A stretch of DNA of 64,000 nt, taken from positions 1,026,834 to 1,090,833 of the forward strand of contig JAUHZY010000001.1 in the NCBI GenBank assembly GCA_030425825.1. Reading direction: 5' to 3'. Each line of letters begins with the position of its first letter. The first letter of the stretch is position 1. The translations under genes were made by a program, and so were the position numbers. Below, in pieces: positions 8,923 through 22,591 of the stretch. The notes under the pieces are model-generated. The model saw nothing but the letters and a program-made list of their open reading frames with translations, ran no database searches and had not been told where the DNA came from. This stretch comes from Alphaproteobacteria bacterium. Its GTDB lineage: Bacteria > Pseudomonadota > Alphaproteobacteria > JAUHZY01.

Positions 8923-10218
8923 TTATATAGGTATTGTCACCGTCACGCGCAACCCCCCAAGGTCAGAATCTGAAAGCCAAACATCACCGCCATGTACGCG
9001 TGCAAAGTCACGTGCAATTGACAAACCAAGCCCCATTCCCCCTGTTTTTGTATTTCTTGAAGCTTCTAATCTAAAAAATGGCTTAAAAACATCTCCTCGC
9101 ATTTCTTCTGGAATGCCTGGACCATCGTCATCTATTATAACTTTTATAACATCTTTTTGCTGAAGAAGATTGACTTCTATTTTCTTTGCATGCTGCACGG
9201 CATTACCAATAAGGTTATTAAAGCATCGCTTCATACCAGTCACACGAAGGCTTAACTCACAGTCTTTTTGAACATCATAAACCAAGTTTATATTTGTTTG
9301 CCCTTTTTTGAACTGGTCAACAATTTCTTCCATAAAATCTAGTATATTAACATCAACAGACTCTTCTTCCCCCTCACCGCGCGCAAATGCCAAATAACCA
9401 TCTATCATTTCTTTCATTTCATCCAGGTCAACCTTCAGGCCTTTTGCAGCCTTTTTGTCTTTTAAAAGATCAACTTGTAAATTCATTCTGGTCAATGGCG
9501 TTCTTAAATCGTGAGAGACGCCCGCCAACATTTCTGTCCGTTGTGAAATTTGCCTTTGAATACGTCTTTTCATTCTATTGAACGCATTTCCAGCCTGCCT
9601 TACTTCCAGTGCACCTGACGCTTTAAAGACTTCTGTATCTTTCCCTTTTCCGAACTTATCCGCAGCATCTGCCAATTGTTTAATGGGACGGATTTGATTA
9701 CGCATAAAAAGTATGGCAACGCTGACAAGAACAAGAGAAGAGCCAATCATCCACATGACAAAAATATAAGTTGTCGAGCTAAATAAACGCTTTCGTGAAG
9801 CATGGACATGCAAAACACCTGCAGGCATCTGAATGGAAACTTGGGTCCATTCATGTGGTTCAATATCTATCGCAAATGGATAGTCAATCTTCTGCTTTAA
9901 AGCGTTTTGTAAATGGTGCTCTAAGTCTGTAGACAGCTCTTTACCTAGGGAAATTTCTCCAGCTGGAATGAATTTTGTTTTTAAATCTAGCTGCTCCCTT
10001 GCAATCAACCTAACTTTTGAAGAGTCAGGCACATGCTGAATAACATCTGTTAATAATGCAATATCACCAGCAAGGTTGCTGACAAGTTGACGCTTCATTG
10101 AAGCCCAGTGTCTCTCATAAAAAATAAGCAACACCACCAATTGCAACAAAATCAATGGCGTCACAATAATCATAAGAGAACGACCAAAAAGTGTTTTAGG
10201 AAGATAGCGTTTTATCAT
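8923..10218 (-). CDS. Sensor histidine kinase, EnvZ-like
   Basis: Membrane sensor kinase of 431 residues. Two helices (about 14-34 and 150-172) bracket a periplasmic sensor region of roughly 115 residues. A HAMP linker follows, then the dimerisation/phosphoacceptor motif AGVSHDLRTPLTRMN with His236. The ATPase lobe shows FNNLIGNAVQHAKK (N box), DDGPGIPEE and GGMGLGLSIARDFAR. It overlaps the response regulator gene by four bases (ATGA), so the pair is co-translated. The architecture resembles EnvZ. The stimulus and regulon cannot be inferred from the sequence. Confidence 0.92.
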   Translation of the reverse strand: MIKRYLPKTLFGRSLMIIVTPLILLQLVVLLIFYERHWASMKRQLVSNLAGDIALLTDVIQHVPDSSKVRLIAREQLDLKTKFIPAGEISLGKELSTDLEHHLQNALKQKIDYPFAIDIEPHEWTQVSIQMPAGVLHVHASRKRLFSSTTYIFVMWMIGSSLVLVSVAILFMRNQIRPIKQLADAADKFGKGKDTEVFKASGALEVRQAGNAFNRMKRRIQRQISQRTEMLAGVSHDLRTPLTRMNLQVDLLKDKKAAKGLKVDLDEMKEMIDGYLAFARGEGEEESVDVNILDFMEEIVDQFKKGQTNINLVYDVQKDCELSLRVTGMKRCFNNLIGNAVQHAKKIEVNLLQQKDVIKVIIDDDGPGIPEEMRGDVFKPFFRLEASRNTKTGGMGLGLSIARDFARVHGGDVWLSDSDLGGLRVTVTIPI

Positions 10219-10892
10219 ACTTTGAAAATATATCCTTTACCTCGAATCGTTTGTAAATAAATAGGATGCTTGGGATCTTGCTCTATTTTTTTACGCAAAC
10301 GGGTTACCTGAACATCAACAGCACGCTCATTATCTGTATCACCTAGGCAAGCCAGAAGCTCATCACGCGAAACCAGTCTATTTGGATTTTGTCCAAAAAA
10401 CCTTAAAAACTGCCTTTCAGATGTTGTCAGGTGAATAATGTCATCATGATATTTCAGCTCATCTTTTAAAATATCATATGTATGGGCCCCAAACCTTAGC
10501 ACTGTATTTTTGACCGAAGATGTTGAACGCTTCAAAAGATTTTTCAGACGCAGCAACAGTTCTTTTGGTTCAAACGGTTTTGGTAAATAGTCATCCGCCC
10601 CCATCGCAAGACCTTCAATCCTGTCTTCGGCCTCTCCCATCGCAGTTAACATCAAAACAGGTGTTGTCGCATTTTTTTCACGAAAATACTGCAAAAACTC
10701 TAACCCTGTTTCGCCAGGCATCATCACATCTAAAACAATAAGGTCAAAGGTTATAAGTTCTAATGTTTTTCTGGCATCTAAACTGCTTGCGGCAACGCTT
10801 ACAAGGAAGTCATTTTCTGTCAAATAATCATCTAAAAGATCGCGAAGTCTTTCATCATCATCAACAACAAGAATATGTGCCTGACGATCCAT
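10215..10892 (-). CDS. OmpR-family response regulator
   Basis: DNA-binding response regulator of 225 residues, partner of the adjacent histidine kinase. The receiver domain has the acidic pocket near residues 10-13, the phosphoacceptor Asp55 in DLIVLDVMMPGETG, and the conserved Lys in DDYLPKPFEPKELLLR. The C-terminal winged helix carries LTTSERQFLRFFGQNPNRLV and ends in TIRGKGYIF, typical of OmpR/PhoB proteins. The ATG is immediately adjacent to the ettA stop, so this pair may be transcribed from further upstream together with ettA. Confidence 0.94.
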   Translation of the reverse strand: MDRQAHILVVDDDERLRDLLDDYLTENDFLVSVAASSLDARKTLELITFDLIVLDVMMPGETGLEFLQYFREKNATTPVLMLTAMGEAEDRIEGLAMGADDYLPKPFEPKELLLRLKNLLKRSTSSVKNTVLRFGAHTYDILKDELKYHDDIIHLTTSERQFLRFFGQNPNRLVSRDELLACLGDTDNERAVDVQVTRLRKKIEQDPKHPIYLQTIRGKGYIFKV

Positions 10893-12572
10893 TTAGTTTC
10901 TCGTCAATCGCTTGTACTTGATGCGCTTAGGCTGATCAACATCATCTCCAAAGCGGCGGCGGCGGTCTTCCTCATACATTTCATAATTACCTTCAAACCA
11001 CTCTACATGGCTATCACCTTCGAAAGCCAAAATATGTGTTGCCAAGCGATCTAAAAACCAACGATCGTGACTGATAATAACAGCGCAACCTGCAAAGTCG
11101 TACAAAGCTTCTTCCAGCGCACGCAACGTATCAACATCCAAATCATTTGTCGGCTCATCCAGCAATAACACATTCGCACCTTTTTGCAGCATCTTTGCTA
11201 AATGCACCCGGTTTCTTTCACCGCCAGAAAGTTGTCCAACTTTCTTTTGTTGATCAGATCCACGAAAATTGAATGAAGAGCAATATGCACGCGAATTCAT
11301 TTTTTTACGACCAAGATCAATTTCGTCCAGTCCACCAGAAATTTCTTCCCACACATTTTTGTTGTCAGCAAGCGTATCACGCGATTGATCAACATAACCA
11401 AGAACAACTGTCTCACCGACTTTAAAGTCACCTTGATCTGGCTTTTCTTGGTCTGTGATCATCTTGAATAGCGTTGTTTTCCCAGCACCGTTCGGGCCGA
11501 TCACACCAACAATACCACCAGGTGGCAATTTAAAAGAAAGGTCATCAATTAACAAACGGTCACCAAACGCTTTCGAAAGGTTTTTGGCTTCGATAACTGT
11601 TCCGCCAAGACGCGGAGGTGGAGGCAAAACAATCTGCGCTGTTTTAGATGCTTCTTCCTTACTTTGTGCAAGCATCTCTTCATAAGAAGCAACACGCGCC
11701 TTCCCTTTTTTCTGACGGCCTTTTGCACCTGCGCGAATCCACTCAAGCTCTTCTTTCAGTGCTTTTTGACGACCTTCCTCTTGCTTGTTTTCAACATTCA
11801 TACGCTTTTGTTTTTGGTCCAACCATGCAGAATAATTACCCTCATAAGGAAATGCCTGACCACGATCTAACTCCAAAATCCAACCGGTAATGTTATCCAA
11901 GAAATAACGATCATGGGTAATGACCACAACTGTACCTTTATAATCTTGCAAGTGACGCTCTAACCACGCAACAGACTCTGCATCCAAATGGTTCGTTGGC
12001 TCATCTAGCAAAAGCATTTCTGGTTTTTGCAATAAAAGTTTACACAACGCAACACGACGACGCTCACCACCAGAAAGCTTTGTTACATCTGCACCAGCTG
12101 GCGGACAACGCAATGCATCCATCGCGATTTCAATCATACGATCAAGATCCCAGCCATCAACAGCATCTATTTTTTCTTGGTATTCAGCTTGCTCTGCCAG
12201 CAATGCATTCATCTCGTCATCAGACATAGGCTCAGCAAACCTTGCGCTTAACTCATTAAACTTTTCTATTAGATCTTTGATTTCAGAAAGACCTTCTGTC
12301 ACATTTTCTTGAACATTTTTTGAAGGGTCTAACTCAGGCTCTTGCGCAAGATAACCAACACGCACACCCGCGCCTGCCCAAGCTTCGCCTCCATATTCTT
12401 TTTCAAGACCAGCCATAATTTTAAGAAGTGTTGATTTACCTGTCCCGTTCGGGCCAATCACACCAATTTTTGCACCTGGCAAAAATGATAGTGTAACACC
12501 TTTTAAAACCTCTTTTCCTCCAGGATACGTTTTTGTAAGATCTTTTAAAACATAGGCATATTGTGTGGACAT
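10893..12572 (-). CDS. ettA: Energy-dependent translational throttle protein EttA (ABC-F)
   Basis: Cytoplasmic ABC-F ATPase of 559 residues that binds the ribosomal E site and gates early elongation according to ATP/ADP level (family knowledge). It has two nucleotide-binding domains and no membrane segments. Walker A motifs are [16 protein letters not shown] and [16 protein letters not shown], and signatures are [15 protein letters not shown] and [15 protein letters not shown]. The charged linker between the domains (about residues 250-320) contains the ribosome-interacting P-site tRNA motif region. Length matches EttA (about 555). The gene lies 13 bases from ligA and abuts the response-regulator gene. 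Confidence 0.95.
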   Translation of the reverse strand: MSTQYAYVLKDLTKTYPGGKEVLKGVTLSFLPGAKIGVIGPNGTGKSTLLKIMAGLEKEYGGEAWAGAGVRVGYLAQEPELDPSKNVQENVTEGLSEIKDLIEKFNELSARFAEPMSDDEMNALLAEQAEYQEKIDAVDGWDLDRMIEIAMDALRCPPAGADVTKLSGGERRRVALCKLLLQKPEMLLLDEPTNHLDAESVAWLERHLQDYKGTVVVITHDRYFLDNITGWILELDRGQAFPYEGNYSAWLDQKQKRMNVENKQEEGRQKALKEELEWIRAGAKGRQKKGKARVASYEEMLAQSKEEASKTAQIVLPPPPRLGGTVIEAKNLSKAFGDRLLIDDLSFKLPPGGIVGVIGPNGAGKTTLFKMITDQEKPDQGDFKVGETVVLGYVDQSRDTLADNKNVWEEISGGLDEIDLGRKKMNSRAYCSSFNFRGSDQQKKVGQLSGGERNRVHLAKMLQKGANVLLLDEPTNDLDVDTLRALEEALYDFAGCAVIISHDRWFLDRLATHILAFEGDSHVEWFEGNYEMYEEDRRRRFGDDVDQPKRIKYKRLTRN

Positions 12573-12585
12573 AATGACTCCTTAA

Positions 12586-16309
<3,724 letters not shown>

Positions 16310-16323
16310 CACATACTTTGTTA

Positions 16324-17145
16324 TTAGCTTTTAGGCTTTTCCCAAACTTTCATAATCCATGCTGAATTAGACTTTCTCGGGACAACGCCAACATCTTGCA
16401 AAACCTTATAAGAATCCGCATACCAATCACTACCTGGGAAATTATAACCCAAAACTGCTGCAGTTGCTTGCGCTTCTTCAACAAGTCCAAGAGACAAGTA
16501 AGCTTCTGTCAAGCGGTGCAAAGCTTCTTCCGTATGAATTGTTGTTTGGTAATCTTCAATGACCTTTTGAAACCTATTTACCGCAGCAGCAAAATGGTGG
16601 CGCTTCAAATAAAATCTTCCAACATCCATTTCTTTTCCTGCTAGATAATTACGCGCAAGATCAACCTTCAGCAAGGCATCTTGGGCGTACTCCGTGTTTG
16701 GAAAGCGCTTGATAAGATCTGACAGCGCAGCCATCGCTTTCAGCGTTATTTCTTGGTCTTTTCGTACATCATTAATTTGGTCGTAATAACACAAAGCTTT
16801 TAAGTAATATGCGTAAGCTATATCTTCTGCTGCTCTATGCTCATTAATATAGCGATTCAACACAAGAATCGCATCATCATAAAGACTATCTTTATAATAT
16901 GCATAGGCCTTCATAATCGAAGCGTGTGAAGCAAGGTAAGAATGTGGAAACTGTGTTTCTATTCTGCTCAAGGCTTCACTTGCTTTTATATACTTCTTTT
17001 GACTGATTTGATTTTTGGAATGCTCAAAAAGGGCATCGGGCTGCATCTCGTCCACCACAGGGCCTGCAACCTTTTTTTCAGACACAGTACACGCAGCAAG
17101 AAAGCAAAACAGGATAAATATATGTAAACGAAAGACACTAACCAT
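16324..17145 (-). CDS. bamD: Outer membrane assembly lipoprotein BamD
   Basis: Lipoprotein of the BAM complex that folds beta-barrel proteins into the outer membrane, 273 residues. A lipoprotein signal peptide ends in the lipobox LAAC with Cys19. The mature part contains TPR-like repeats, for example YIKASEALSRIETQFPHS and YAYYLKALCYYDQIND, as in BamD/ComL. It lies between lpxC and recN, the usual alphaproteobacterial position. The gap to lpxC is 42 bases with no obvious terminator, so cotranscription with lpxC is likely. Confidence 0.94.
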   Translation of the reverse strand: MVSVFRLHIFILFCFLAACTVSEKKVAGPVVDEMQPDALFEHSKNQISQKKYIKASEALSRIETQFPHSYLASHASIMKAYAYYKDSLYDDAILVLNRYINEHRAAEDIAYAYYLKALCYYDQINDVRKDQEITLKAMAALSDLIKRFPNTEYAQDALLKVDLARNYLAGKEMDVGRFYLKRHHFAAAVNRFQKVIEDYQTTIHTEEALHRLTEAYLSLGLVEEAQATAAVLGYNFPGSDWYADSYKVLQDVGVVPRKSNSAWIMKVWEKPKS

Positions 17146-17187
17146 GCCATTTATATATATTAGATCACGGCAATCCAGAAGAGGAAA

Positions 17188-18111
17188 TTACAAATTATCG
17201 TAAAAATTATGATCTAAAGAGACACGACCCATCATTTCTGGACGTGGTGGCTCATAGCACCAGTTAGATGAATCTTTAAAAAGCTCTCTCAAAATAAGGT
17301 TGTTATAACGATGACCTGTTTTTGCACCTTCGAACTGACCAATAATTTGATGCCCTGCAAGATAGAGATCACCAACACAATCTAATATTTTATGAAGCAC
17401 GAACTCGTCATCAAAACGAAGCCCTTCTTCATTCATAATGCCATCAGATTCATCAACAACAATCGCATTCTCCAAAGAACCACCTTTTGCAAGCCCTGCA
17501 GACCTCATTTTTTCAACTTCATGAGAAAAACAAAACGTTCTCGCGGCAGACACCTGACGATTAAAACCTTCAGACGTAAAAGAAAACGCTTTTGATTGGT
17601 TTGTAATATCACTGCCAGGATATGCAATTGAAAGATTCACGCTGAAATCTTTTGCTGGCTTAAGCGTTGCCCAACCATTTGCATCTCTTACCTCAACAGG
17701 CTTTAGAACTTTGAGAACATGACGCTCAGCCGGCTGCTCATAAATACCTGCAGCAAGGATTGCTTTTACAAAAGGCTCAGAGCTACCATCCAAAATTGGC
17801 AACTCAGGTGCATTAACTTCAACCAATGCGTTATCAATCTCACACCCTGCGAAGGCTGCCATCAAGTGCTCAATTGTTGCAACAGAAACGTCATCTTCAT
17901 TACCAATAACGGTGCAAAGCCTTGTATCCACGACATTGTGCCACAACGCATCTATTTCATTATTGGTTTTTACATCCACACGCTTAAATGTGATGCCCGC
18001 ACCAACTTTTGCTGGCTTAACAACAACTGAAACCATTGCGCCAGAATGCAGACCAATACCATCAATTTTAACTTGATTTTTTAGTGTTTTTTGTTTTGTA
18101 TTCAACTGCAT
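17188..18111 (-). CDS. lpxC: UDP-3-O-acyl-N-acetylglucosamine deacetylase LpxC
   Basis: Zinc amidase catalysing the committed step of lipid A synthesis in the cytoplasm, 307 residues. Visible signatures are GIGLHSGAMV near the N-terminus, TIEHLMAAFAGCEIDN with the first zinc histidine, LPILDGSSEPFV, and HKILDCVGDLYLAGHQIIG with the zinc His/Asp pair. Length and both sandwich domains are normal. This confirms a lipopolysaccharide-bearing outer membrane. In many alphaproteobacteria ftsZ lies just upstream; here the upstream neighbour is the divergent rpsD, so the division cluster has been split. Confidence 0.97.
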   Translation of the reverse strand: MQLNTKQKTLKNQVKIDGIGLHSGAMVSVVVKPAKVGAGITFKRVDVKTNNEIDALWHNVVDTRLCTVIGNEDDVSVATIEHLMAAFAGCEIDNALVEVNAPELPILDGSSEPFVKAILAAGIYEQPAERHVLKVLKPVEVRDANGWATLKPAKDFSVNLSIAYPGSDITNQSKAFSFTSEGFNRQVSAARTFCFSHEVEKMRSAGLAKGGSLENAIVVDESDGIMNEEGLRFDDEFVLHKILDCVGDLYLAGHQIIGQFEGAKTGHRYNNLILRELFKDSSNWCYEPPRPEMMGRVSLDHNFYDNL

Positions 18112-18231
18112 TATCTTCTACCTGATCTTTCACTGTTAAGTTCTTGTTTATATCCTATAATGCTTGTTTTGTGAGGCTTCTACAAATCACTTATTGTTAC
18201 TATTTATTTCAATAAAAATTACAAATAAATC

Positions 18232-18260
18232 TTGCAAAGGCTTATTTCTTGCGTTATATT
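18232..18260 (+). promoter_or_regulatory. Sigma-70 promoter for rpsD
   Basis: TTGCAA at 18232-18237 and TATATT at 18255-18260 are separated by exactly 17 bases, which is close to consensus. Initiation near 18267 would leave a leader of about 60 bases before rpsD. The site lies in the 216-base gap between divergent lpxC and rpsD. Confidence 0.7.
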
Positions 18261-18327
18261 GCGCGACCTTGTTGCTTAAAAAGTGTACAAACTTAAAAGA
18301 AAACAATGAATTATAAGGATAAAAAAT

Positions 18328-18942
18328 ATGTCTAGACGCTTACAGTCTAAGTATAAAATTGATCGCAGACTTGGTGTAAACCTTTGGGGTCGCCCGAAAA
18401 GCCCTTTTAACAAGCGTGCTTACGGACCTGGTCTTCACGGTCAAAACTCTTCTAAGCCTTCTGATTACCGCATTCAGTTAATGGCAAAACAACAGCTAAA
18501 AGGATATTACGGCGAAATTACGGAAAAACAGTTCCGTCGCACATATGATGAAGCTGTTCGTCAAAAAGGTGATACAGGTGAAAACTTGGTTGGTTTGATG
18601 GAAACGCGCCTTGATGCCGCTGTTTACAGACTGAAATTTGTACCAACTGTTTTTGCTGCGCGCCAAGTTGTGAATCACGGTCACATCCTCGTAAATGGTA
18701 AAAAAGTAAATATTCCTTCTTACCGCTTAAAAGCTGGCGATGTTGTTGAAGTTAAAGCTTCTTCCCAACAAATGCCTCTTATTATGGAAGCAACTGCTTC
18801 TGCTGAGCGCGATATCCCTGAATATTGGGACTATGATGCAAAAGCAATGAAGGGGACGCTGGTAAGACGCCCATTATTACAAGACATTCCATACCCTGTA
18901 CAAATGGAACCAAATCTTGTGATCGAATTCTACTCTCGTTAA
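18328..18942 (+). CDS. rpsD: 30S ribosomal protein S4
   Basis: Primary 16S rRNA-binding protein of the small subunit, 204 residues, the usual length for alphaproteobacterial S4. It begins with a basic segment and has an S4 RNA-binding domain around residues 95-155 ([17 protein letters not shown], then [18 protein letters not shown]), and ends in VIEFYSR. The gene is single, with its own promoter upstream and an intrinsic terminator directly downstream, so it is not part of the alpha operon here. AAGGAT precedes the ATG. Confidence 0.98.
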   Translation: MSRRLQSKYKIDRRLGVNLWGRPKSPFNKRAYGPGLHGQNSSKPSDYRIQLMAKQQLKGYYGEITEKQFRRTYDEAVRQKGDTGENLVGLMETRLDAAVYRLKFVPTVFAARQVVNHGHILVNGKKVNIPSYRLKAGDVVEVKASSQQMPLIMEATASAERDIPEYWDYDAKAMKGTLVRRPLLQDIPYPVQMEPNLVIEFYSR

Positions 18943-18963
18943 GGCGAGACGAAATCACAAAAC

Positions 18964-18999
18964 AAAAAAGCCAGCTGTTTTATTTCAGCTGGCTTTTTT
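18964..18999 (+). terminator. Intrinsic terminator after rpsD
   Basis: A perfect inverted repeat AAAAAAGCCAGCTG / CAGCTGGCTTTTTT with an eight-base loop lies 21 bases after the rpsD stop and ends in a T tract. It is a strong Rho-independent terminator on the plus strand and, being A-flanked, could also work on the minus strand. Confidence 0.9.
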
Positions 19000-19068
19000 A
19001 TTATTCGCCTTGCTCAAATCATTATTTTTTTGATAGGCTGTCGCACACAAAATGAAAGAGGTTTTCTA

Positions 19069-20631
19069 ATGGTCTACTTCCCTACCTGGAAAAAAATTAC
19101 AACGCTGATCGTTATCCTTATGGGACTTTGGTATTCTCTCCCTAACTTCTTTTCTGAAAGTCAACTTGATACTCTTCCTTCATGGATGGCTAAAGAGCGT
19201 ATTAACCTAGGGTTAGACTTGCAAGGCGGTTCACATCTTTTATTAGAAATCGAACTTAAAGAAATCGAAAGTGAGTTAATCAGTATGACAGCAGACGCTG
19301 TTCGAACAACTCTTGCAGGAGAGAAAATTAGAACATCGCGCCCCCTTATTACAGGACGTAAAATTTCTTTCCAAATTCCTCAAAACAAAATTCAAGCTGC
19401 AAAAAAAGAAATCCGTGATATGGACCCTTTGCTAGCGCTGTCGATTGAAGGAAACAAACTGAATGTTGAAATACAAGATGATCAAATAAGGCAGCATAAA
19501 GAAAAGGCTGTTCAACAATCGATTGAAATCGTTCGCCGACGCATTGATGAAACAGGCACACGTGAACCAACCATCCAACGCCAAGGAGAAAGCCGCATTA
19601 TTGTCCAGCTCCCTGGTGTTTCGGACCCTGCACGCATCAAATCGCTCCTTGGAAAAACAGCACGCATGACCTTTCACATGGTTGACGACGGTGCAAAGTC
19701 AGCAGTAAGTGGCCGTGTAAAACCTGGGTATCAAGAACTTTTATCCGCTGATTCAGGATTAAGTGGTCAACCGCGCACACATATTATTCACAAACGCATT
19801 TTGGTAAATGGTGAAAACTTGAAAGATGCACAGGCTACTTTCCAACAAGGTGAGCCTGTTGTCAGCATGCGCTTTGATGCGATTGGCACAAGGCGCTTTG
19901 CAGATGCGACGAAAAAATATGTCGGACAACAATTTGCCATTGTTTTAGACGGCCAGATTATTAGTGCACCCGTTATCCGCGAGCCTATTTTAACAGGAAG
20001 TGGCGTTATTTCTGGCAGTTTCACGACAGAAGATGCTCAAGACCTCTCCCTTCTTTTGCGTGCAGGCGCATTACCGGCACCTCTTAATATCTTGGAGGAA
20101 AGAACAGTTGGGCCAGGACTTGGCGAAGACTCTGTCAAAGCTGGTGAATTCGCGAGCCTGCTTGCTTTTTCTTTGGTTCTTATTTTTATGGCAATCATCT
20201 ATAAACGCTTTGGAATTTATGCAGACATTGCCCTTTTGATTAACATGACACTTATTTTTGGTGCGTTATCTGCGTTACAAGCAACATTGACGCTACCTGG
20301 TATTGCCGGAATTGTTCTGACTATTGGAATGGCTGTAGATGCGAATGTGCTTATTTTCCAACGTATTAAAGAAGAGTCATTAAAAGGCCGCACACCGATT
20401 TCAGCAATTGATGTTGGCTACAGGCAAGCAACTGTGGCAATCTTTGATGCAAATCTAACAACTTTTATTTGCGCTTTACTCTTGTATGTTTTCGGCACAG
20501 GTCCTGTACGCGGCTTTGCTGTAACGCTTATTTTTGGGTTGGTAACTTCTATTTTCTGTGCCTTGATGGTGACACGCTTGCTTATTATCCGCTGGCTACG
20601 ATCAACAAAACCAAAAACATTACGCATTTAA
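19069..20631 (+). CDS. secD: Protein translocase subunit SecD
   Basis: Inner-membrane RND-like subunit that uses proton motive force to aid late steps of Sec export, 520 residues. It has one N-terminal helix, the family motif INLGLDLQGGSHLLLEIE, a large periplasmic P1 region, and five C-terminal helices with AGIVLTIGMAVDANVLIFQR. The frame is open upstream, but the ATG at 19069 has AGAGG seven bases before it and gives the usual N-terminus. The next gene is unrelated: neither yajC nor secF flanks it, although secD and secF are usually adjacent or fused. Confidence 0.96.
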   Translation: MVYFPTWKKITTLIVILMGLWYSLPNFFSESQLDTLPSWMAKERINLGLDLQGGSHLLLEIELKEIESELISMTADAVRTTLAGEKIRTSRPLITGRKISFQIPQNKIQAAKKEIRDMDPLLALSIEGNKLNVEIQDDQIRQHKEKAVQQSIEIVRRRIDETGTREPTIQRQGESRIIVQLPGVSDPARIKSLLGKTARMTFHMVDDGAKSAVSGRVKPGYQELLSADSGLSGQPRTHIIHKRILVNGENLKDAQATFQQGEPVVSMRFDAIGTRRFADATKKYVGQQFAIVLDGQIISAPVIREPILTGSGVISGSFTTEDAQDLSLLLRAGALPAPLNILEERTVGPGLGEDSVKAGEFASLLAFSLVLIFMAIIYKRFGIYADIALLINMTLIFGALSALQATLTLPGIAGIVLTIGMAVDANVLIFQRIKEESLKGRTPISAIDVGYRQATVAIFDANLTTFICALLLYVFGTGPVRGFAVTLIFGLVTSIFCALMVTRLLIIRWLRSTKPKTLRI

Positions 20632-20694
20632 ATAAAAGAAGTCACACATCACAGCCTCTTGCCATCTTCCCTAAAATCGGTGTAAAACGACTGA

Positions 20695-22590
20695 ATGTCT
20701 AATATCTTTCTATCTTTCTTTCGCGCGTATAGGCCACAAATTGCAGTAAGTCATGATGTTGTTATGGCGGCCCTGTCTTTTTTATTATCTCTGTATATCC
20801 GACTTGGTGAAGAAGTATTTACATACCCTGCTGATTTCATTTTTCTAGGGACACTTTTGTGGACAACAATCGCATTCATCGTTTGCCTTTCAACAGGTCT
20901 TTATCGTGGCATATGGCGTTACGCATCGATGAATGACCTGATGGGAATTTTGCGTGCAGCAACACTAACAACTCTTATCTTTTTACCTGTTTTGTTCATG
21001 TTAACAAGGCTAGATGCTTACCCACGATCTGTATTACTGGTCAATTGGTTTGTTTTTATCTTTTTATTGGGAAGCCCTCGCCTGGCTTACCGTATGATAA
21101 AAGACCGCAGCTTGTCACATATTTTTGAACGCGAAAAAAGCAATAAAATTCCCGTTCTCCTTGTTGGTGCCGACAATGAAGCTGAGCTGTTTATACGTGA
21201 AATGATGCGCAACCCGAACTCTAACTACAAAGTTGTGGGCCTGCTGGATGAAATGAACAATCGTGTTGGACAAAAAATTCATGGCATTCGTGTCATGGGC
21301 AATATTAGTGACCTCCCTCAAGCCGTTTCAAAGCTCAAACAAAAAAAAGAGTCCCCTCAGCGTATTCTTATTGTGCGCGACCACTTAAAAGGCGACGAAT
21401 TACGTCAACTCCTTAATATTTCTGATGACCTTGCTATTCCCGTTTCACGTATCCCACGTCTAACAGATTTTCTTGATAAAGTTGATCAAGCAATAGCTTT
21501 TCGACCAATTCCTGTTGAAGACCTTCTTGGGCGCCCTCAACATCCTCTTAATAAGGAGCTGATTCAAAGCTTTATTGCACAACAAAAAGTACTTATTACA
21601 GGCGCAGGAGGCAGCATTGGTTCAGAGCTTGTCAGGCAAGTTGCAGGGTTTTGTCCCGCGGAAATTTGCTTAGCTGACTGCAGTGAATATGCACTCTACC
21701 AAATCACACAAGAGTGCCATGAAGCCTTCCCAGAATTATCAATTCGCAGTGAGCTTTTAGACGTTCGCAACAAATCACGTGTTGACCAAACAATGAAAGC
21801 ATTCAAGCCTGATGTTGTATTTCATGCTGCAGCACTCAAGCATGTCCCAATTGTCGAAGCACAGCCTACAGAAGGCCTCATGACGAACACAGTTGGCACG
21901 ATCAATGTCGCGGATTGCTGCGTTACGCACAAAGTTCCACGCATGGTGATGATTTCAACGGATAAAGCCATCAACCCAACAAATGTTATGGGTGCAACAA
22001 AACGCCTAGCAGAACTGTACTGTCAGTCGCTTGATGTTGAAAACCATAAAACACAATTTGTAACTGTACGCTTTGGTAATGTCCTTGGGTCAAGTGGTTC
22101 TGTTGTTCCTCTTTTTCAACGTCAAATTGCTAAAGGCGGCCCCTTAACTGTTACGGACCCCAAAATCACACGTTACTTCATGACAATTCGTGAAGCTGTT
22201 TCACTTGTTTTGCAGGCATCATCTATGGATACACGCGAACAGGCAGGTAAGATTTATGTGTTAGACATGGGTGACCCTGTCAAAATTCATGACCTTGCAA
22301 AACAGATGATTCGCCTGGCAGGTTTCAAGCCAGAAATTGATATTAAAATTGAGTTCACGGGCCTACGACCTGGTGAGAAAATGTATGAAGAACTTTTCTA
22401 TGATTCAGAAGATCTAAACCCAACATCACATAATGCCATTTTATTGGCTGCACCAAACCAAATGTCACACAGCATGCTTTCGAAGAAAATGAAAACATTA
22501 CACAAAACAATTGAAAAAGGTGATGGACCAGGTGCGATAAAACTTTTAAAAGAGTTGGTCCCAGAATATCAAAATGGAAAGAAACAATAA
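20695..22590 (+). CDS. Membrane nucleotide-sugar 4,6-dehydratase/epimerase (CapD/FlaA1/WbpM type)
   Basis: Polysaccharide biosynthesis enzyme of 631 residues, probably acting on UDP-GlcNAc-type sugars at the inner membrane. Four N-terminal helices (about residues 12-120) precede a CoA-binding-like Rossmann domain ([20 protein letters not shown]). The catalytic SDR domain has [16 protein letters not shown] for NAD(P). Its active site is of the Met-x3-Lys type seen in WbpM/FlaA1 ([17 protein letters not shown]) rather than Tyr-x3-Lys. The product could feed O-antigen, capsule or flagellin glycan. The end touches purH (one-base gap), suggesting a shared transcript. Confidence 0.9.
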   Translation: MSNIFLSFFRAYRPQIAVSHDVVMAALSFLLSLYIRLGEEVFTYPADFIFLGTLLWTTIAFIVCLSTGLYRGIWRYASMNDLMGILRAATLTTLIFLPVLFMLTRLDAYPRSVLLVNWFVFIFLLGSPRLAYRMIKDRSLSHIFEREKSNKIPVLLVGADNEAELFIREMMRNPNSNYKVVGLLDEMNNRVGQKIHGIRVMGNISDLPQAVSKLKQKKESPQRILIVRDHLKGDELRQLLNISDDLAIPVSRIPRLTDFLDKVDQAIAFRPIPVEDLLGRPQHPLNKELIQSFIAQQKVLITGAGGSIGSELVRQVAGFCPAEICLADCSEYALYQITQECHEAFPELSIRSELLDVRNKSRVDQTMKAFKPDVVFHAAALKHVPIVEAQPTEGLMTNTVGTINVADCCVTHKVPRMVMISTDKAINPTNVMGATKRLAELYCQSLDVENHKTQFVTVRFGNVLGSSGSVVPLFQRQIAKGGPLTVTDPKITRYFMTIREAVSLVLQASSMDTREQAGKIYVLDMGDPVKIHDLAKQMIRLAGFKPEIDIKIEFTGLRPGEKMYEELFYDSEDLNPTSHNAILLAAPNQMSHSMLSKKMKTLHKTIEKGDGPGAIKLLKELVPEYQNGKKQ

Positions 22591-22591
22591 A

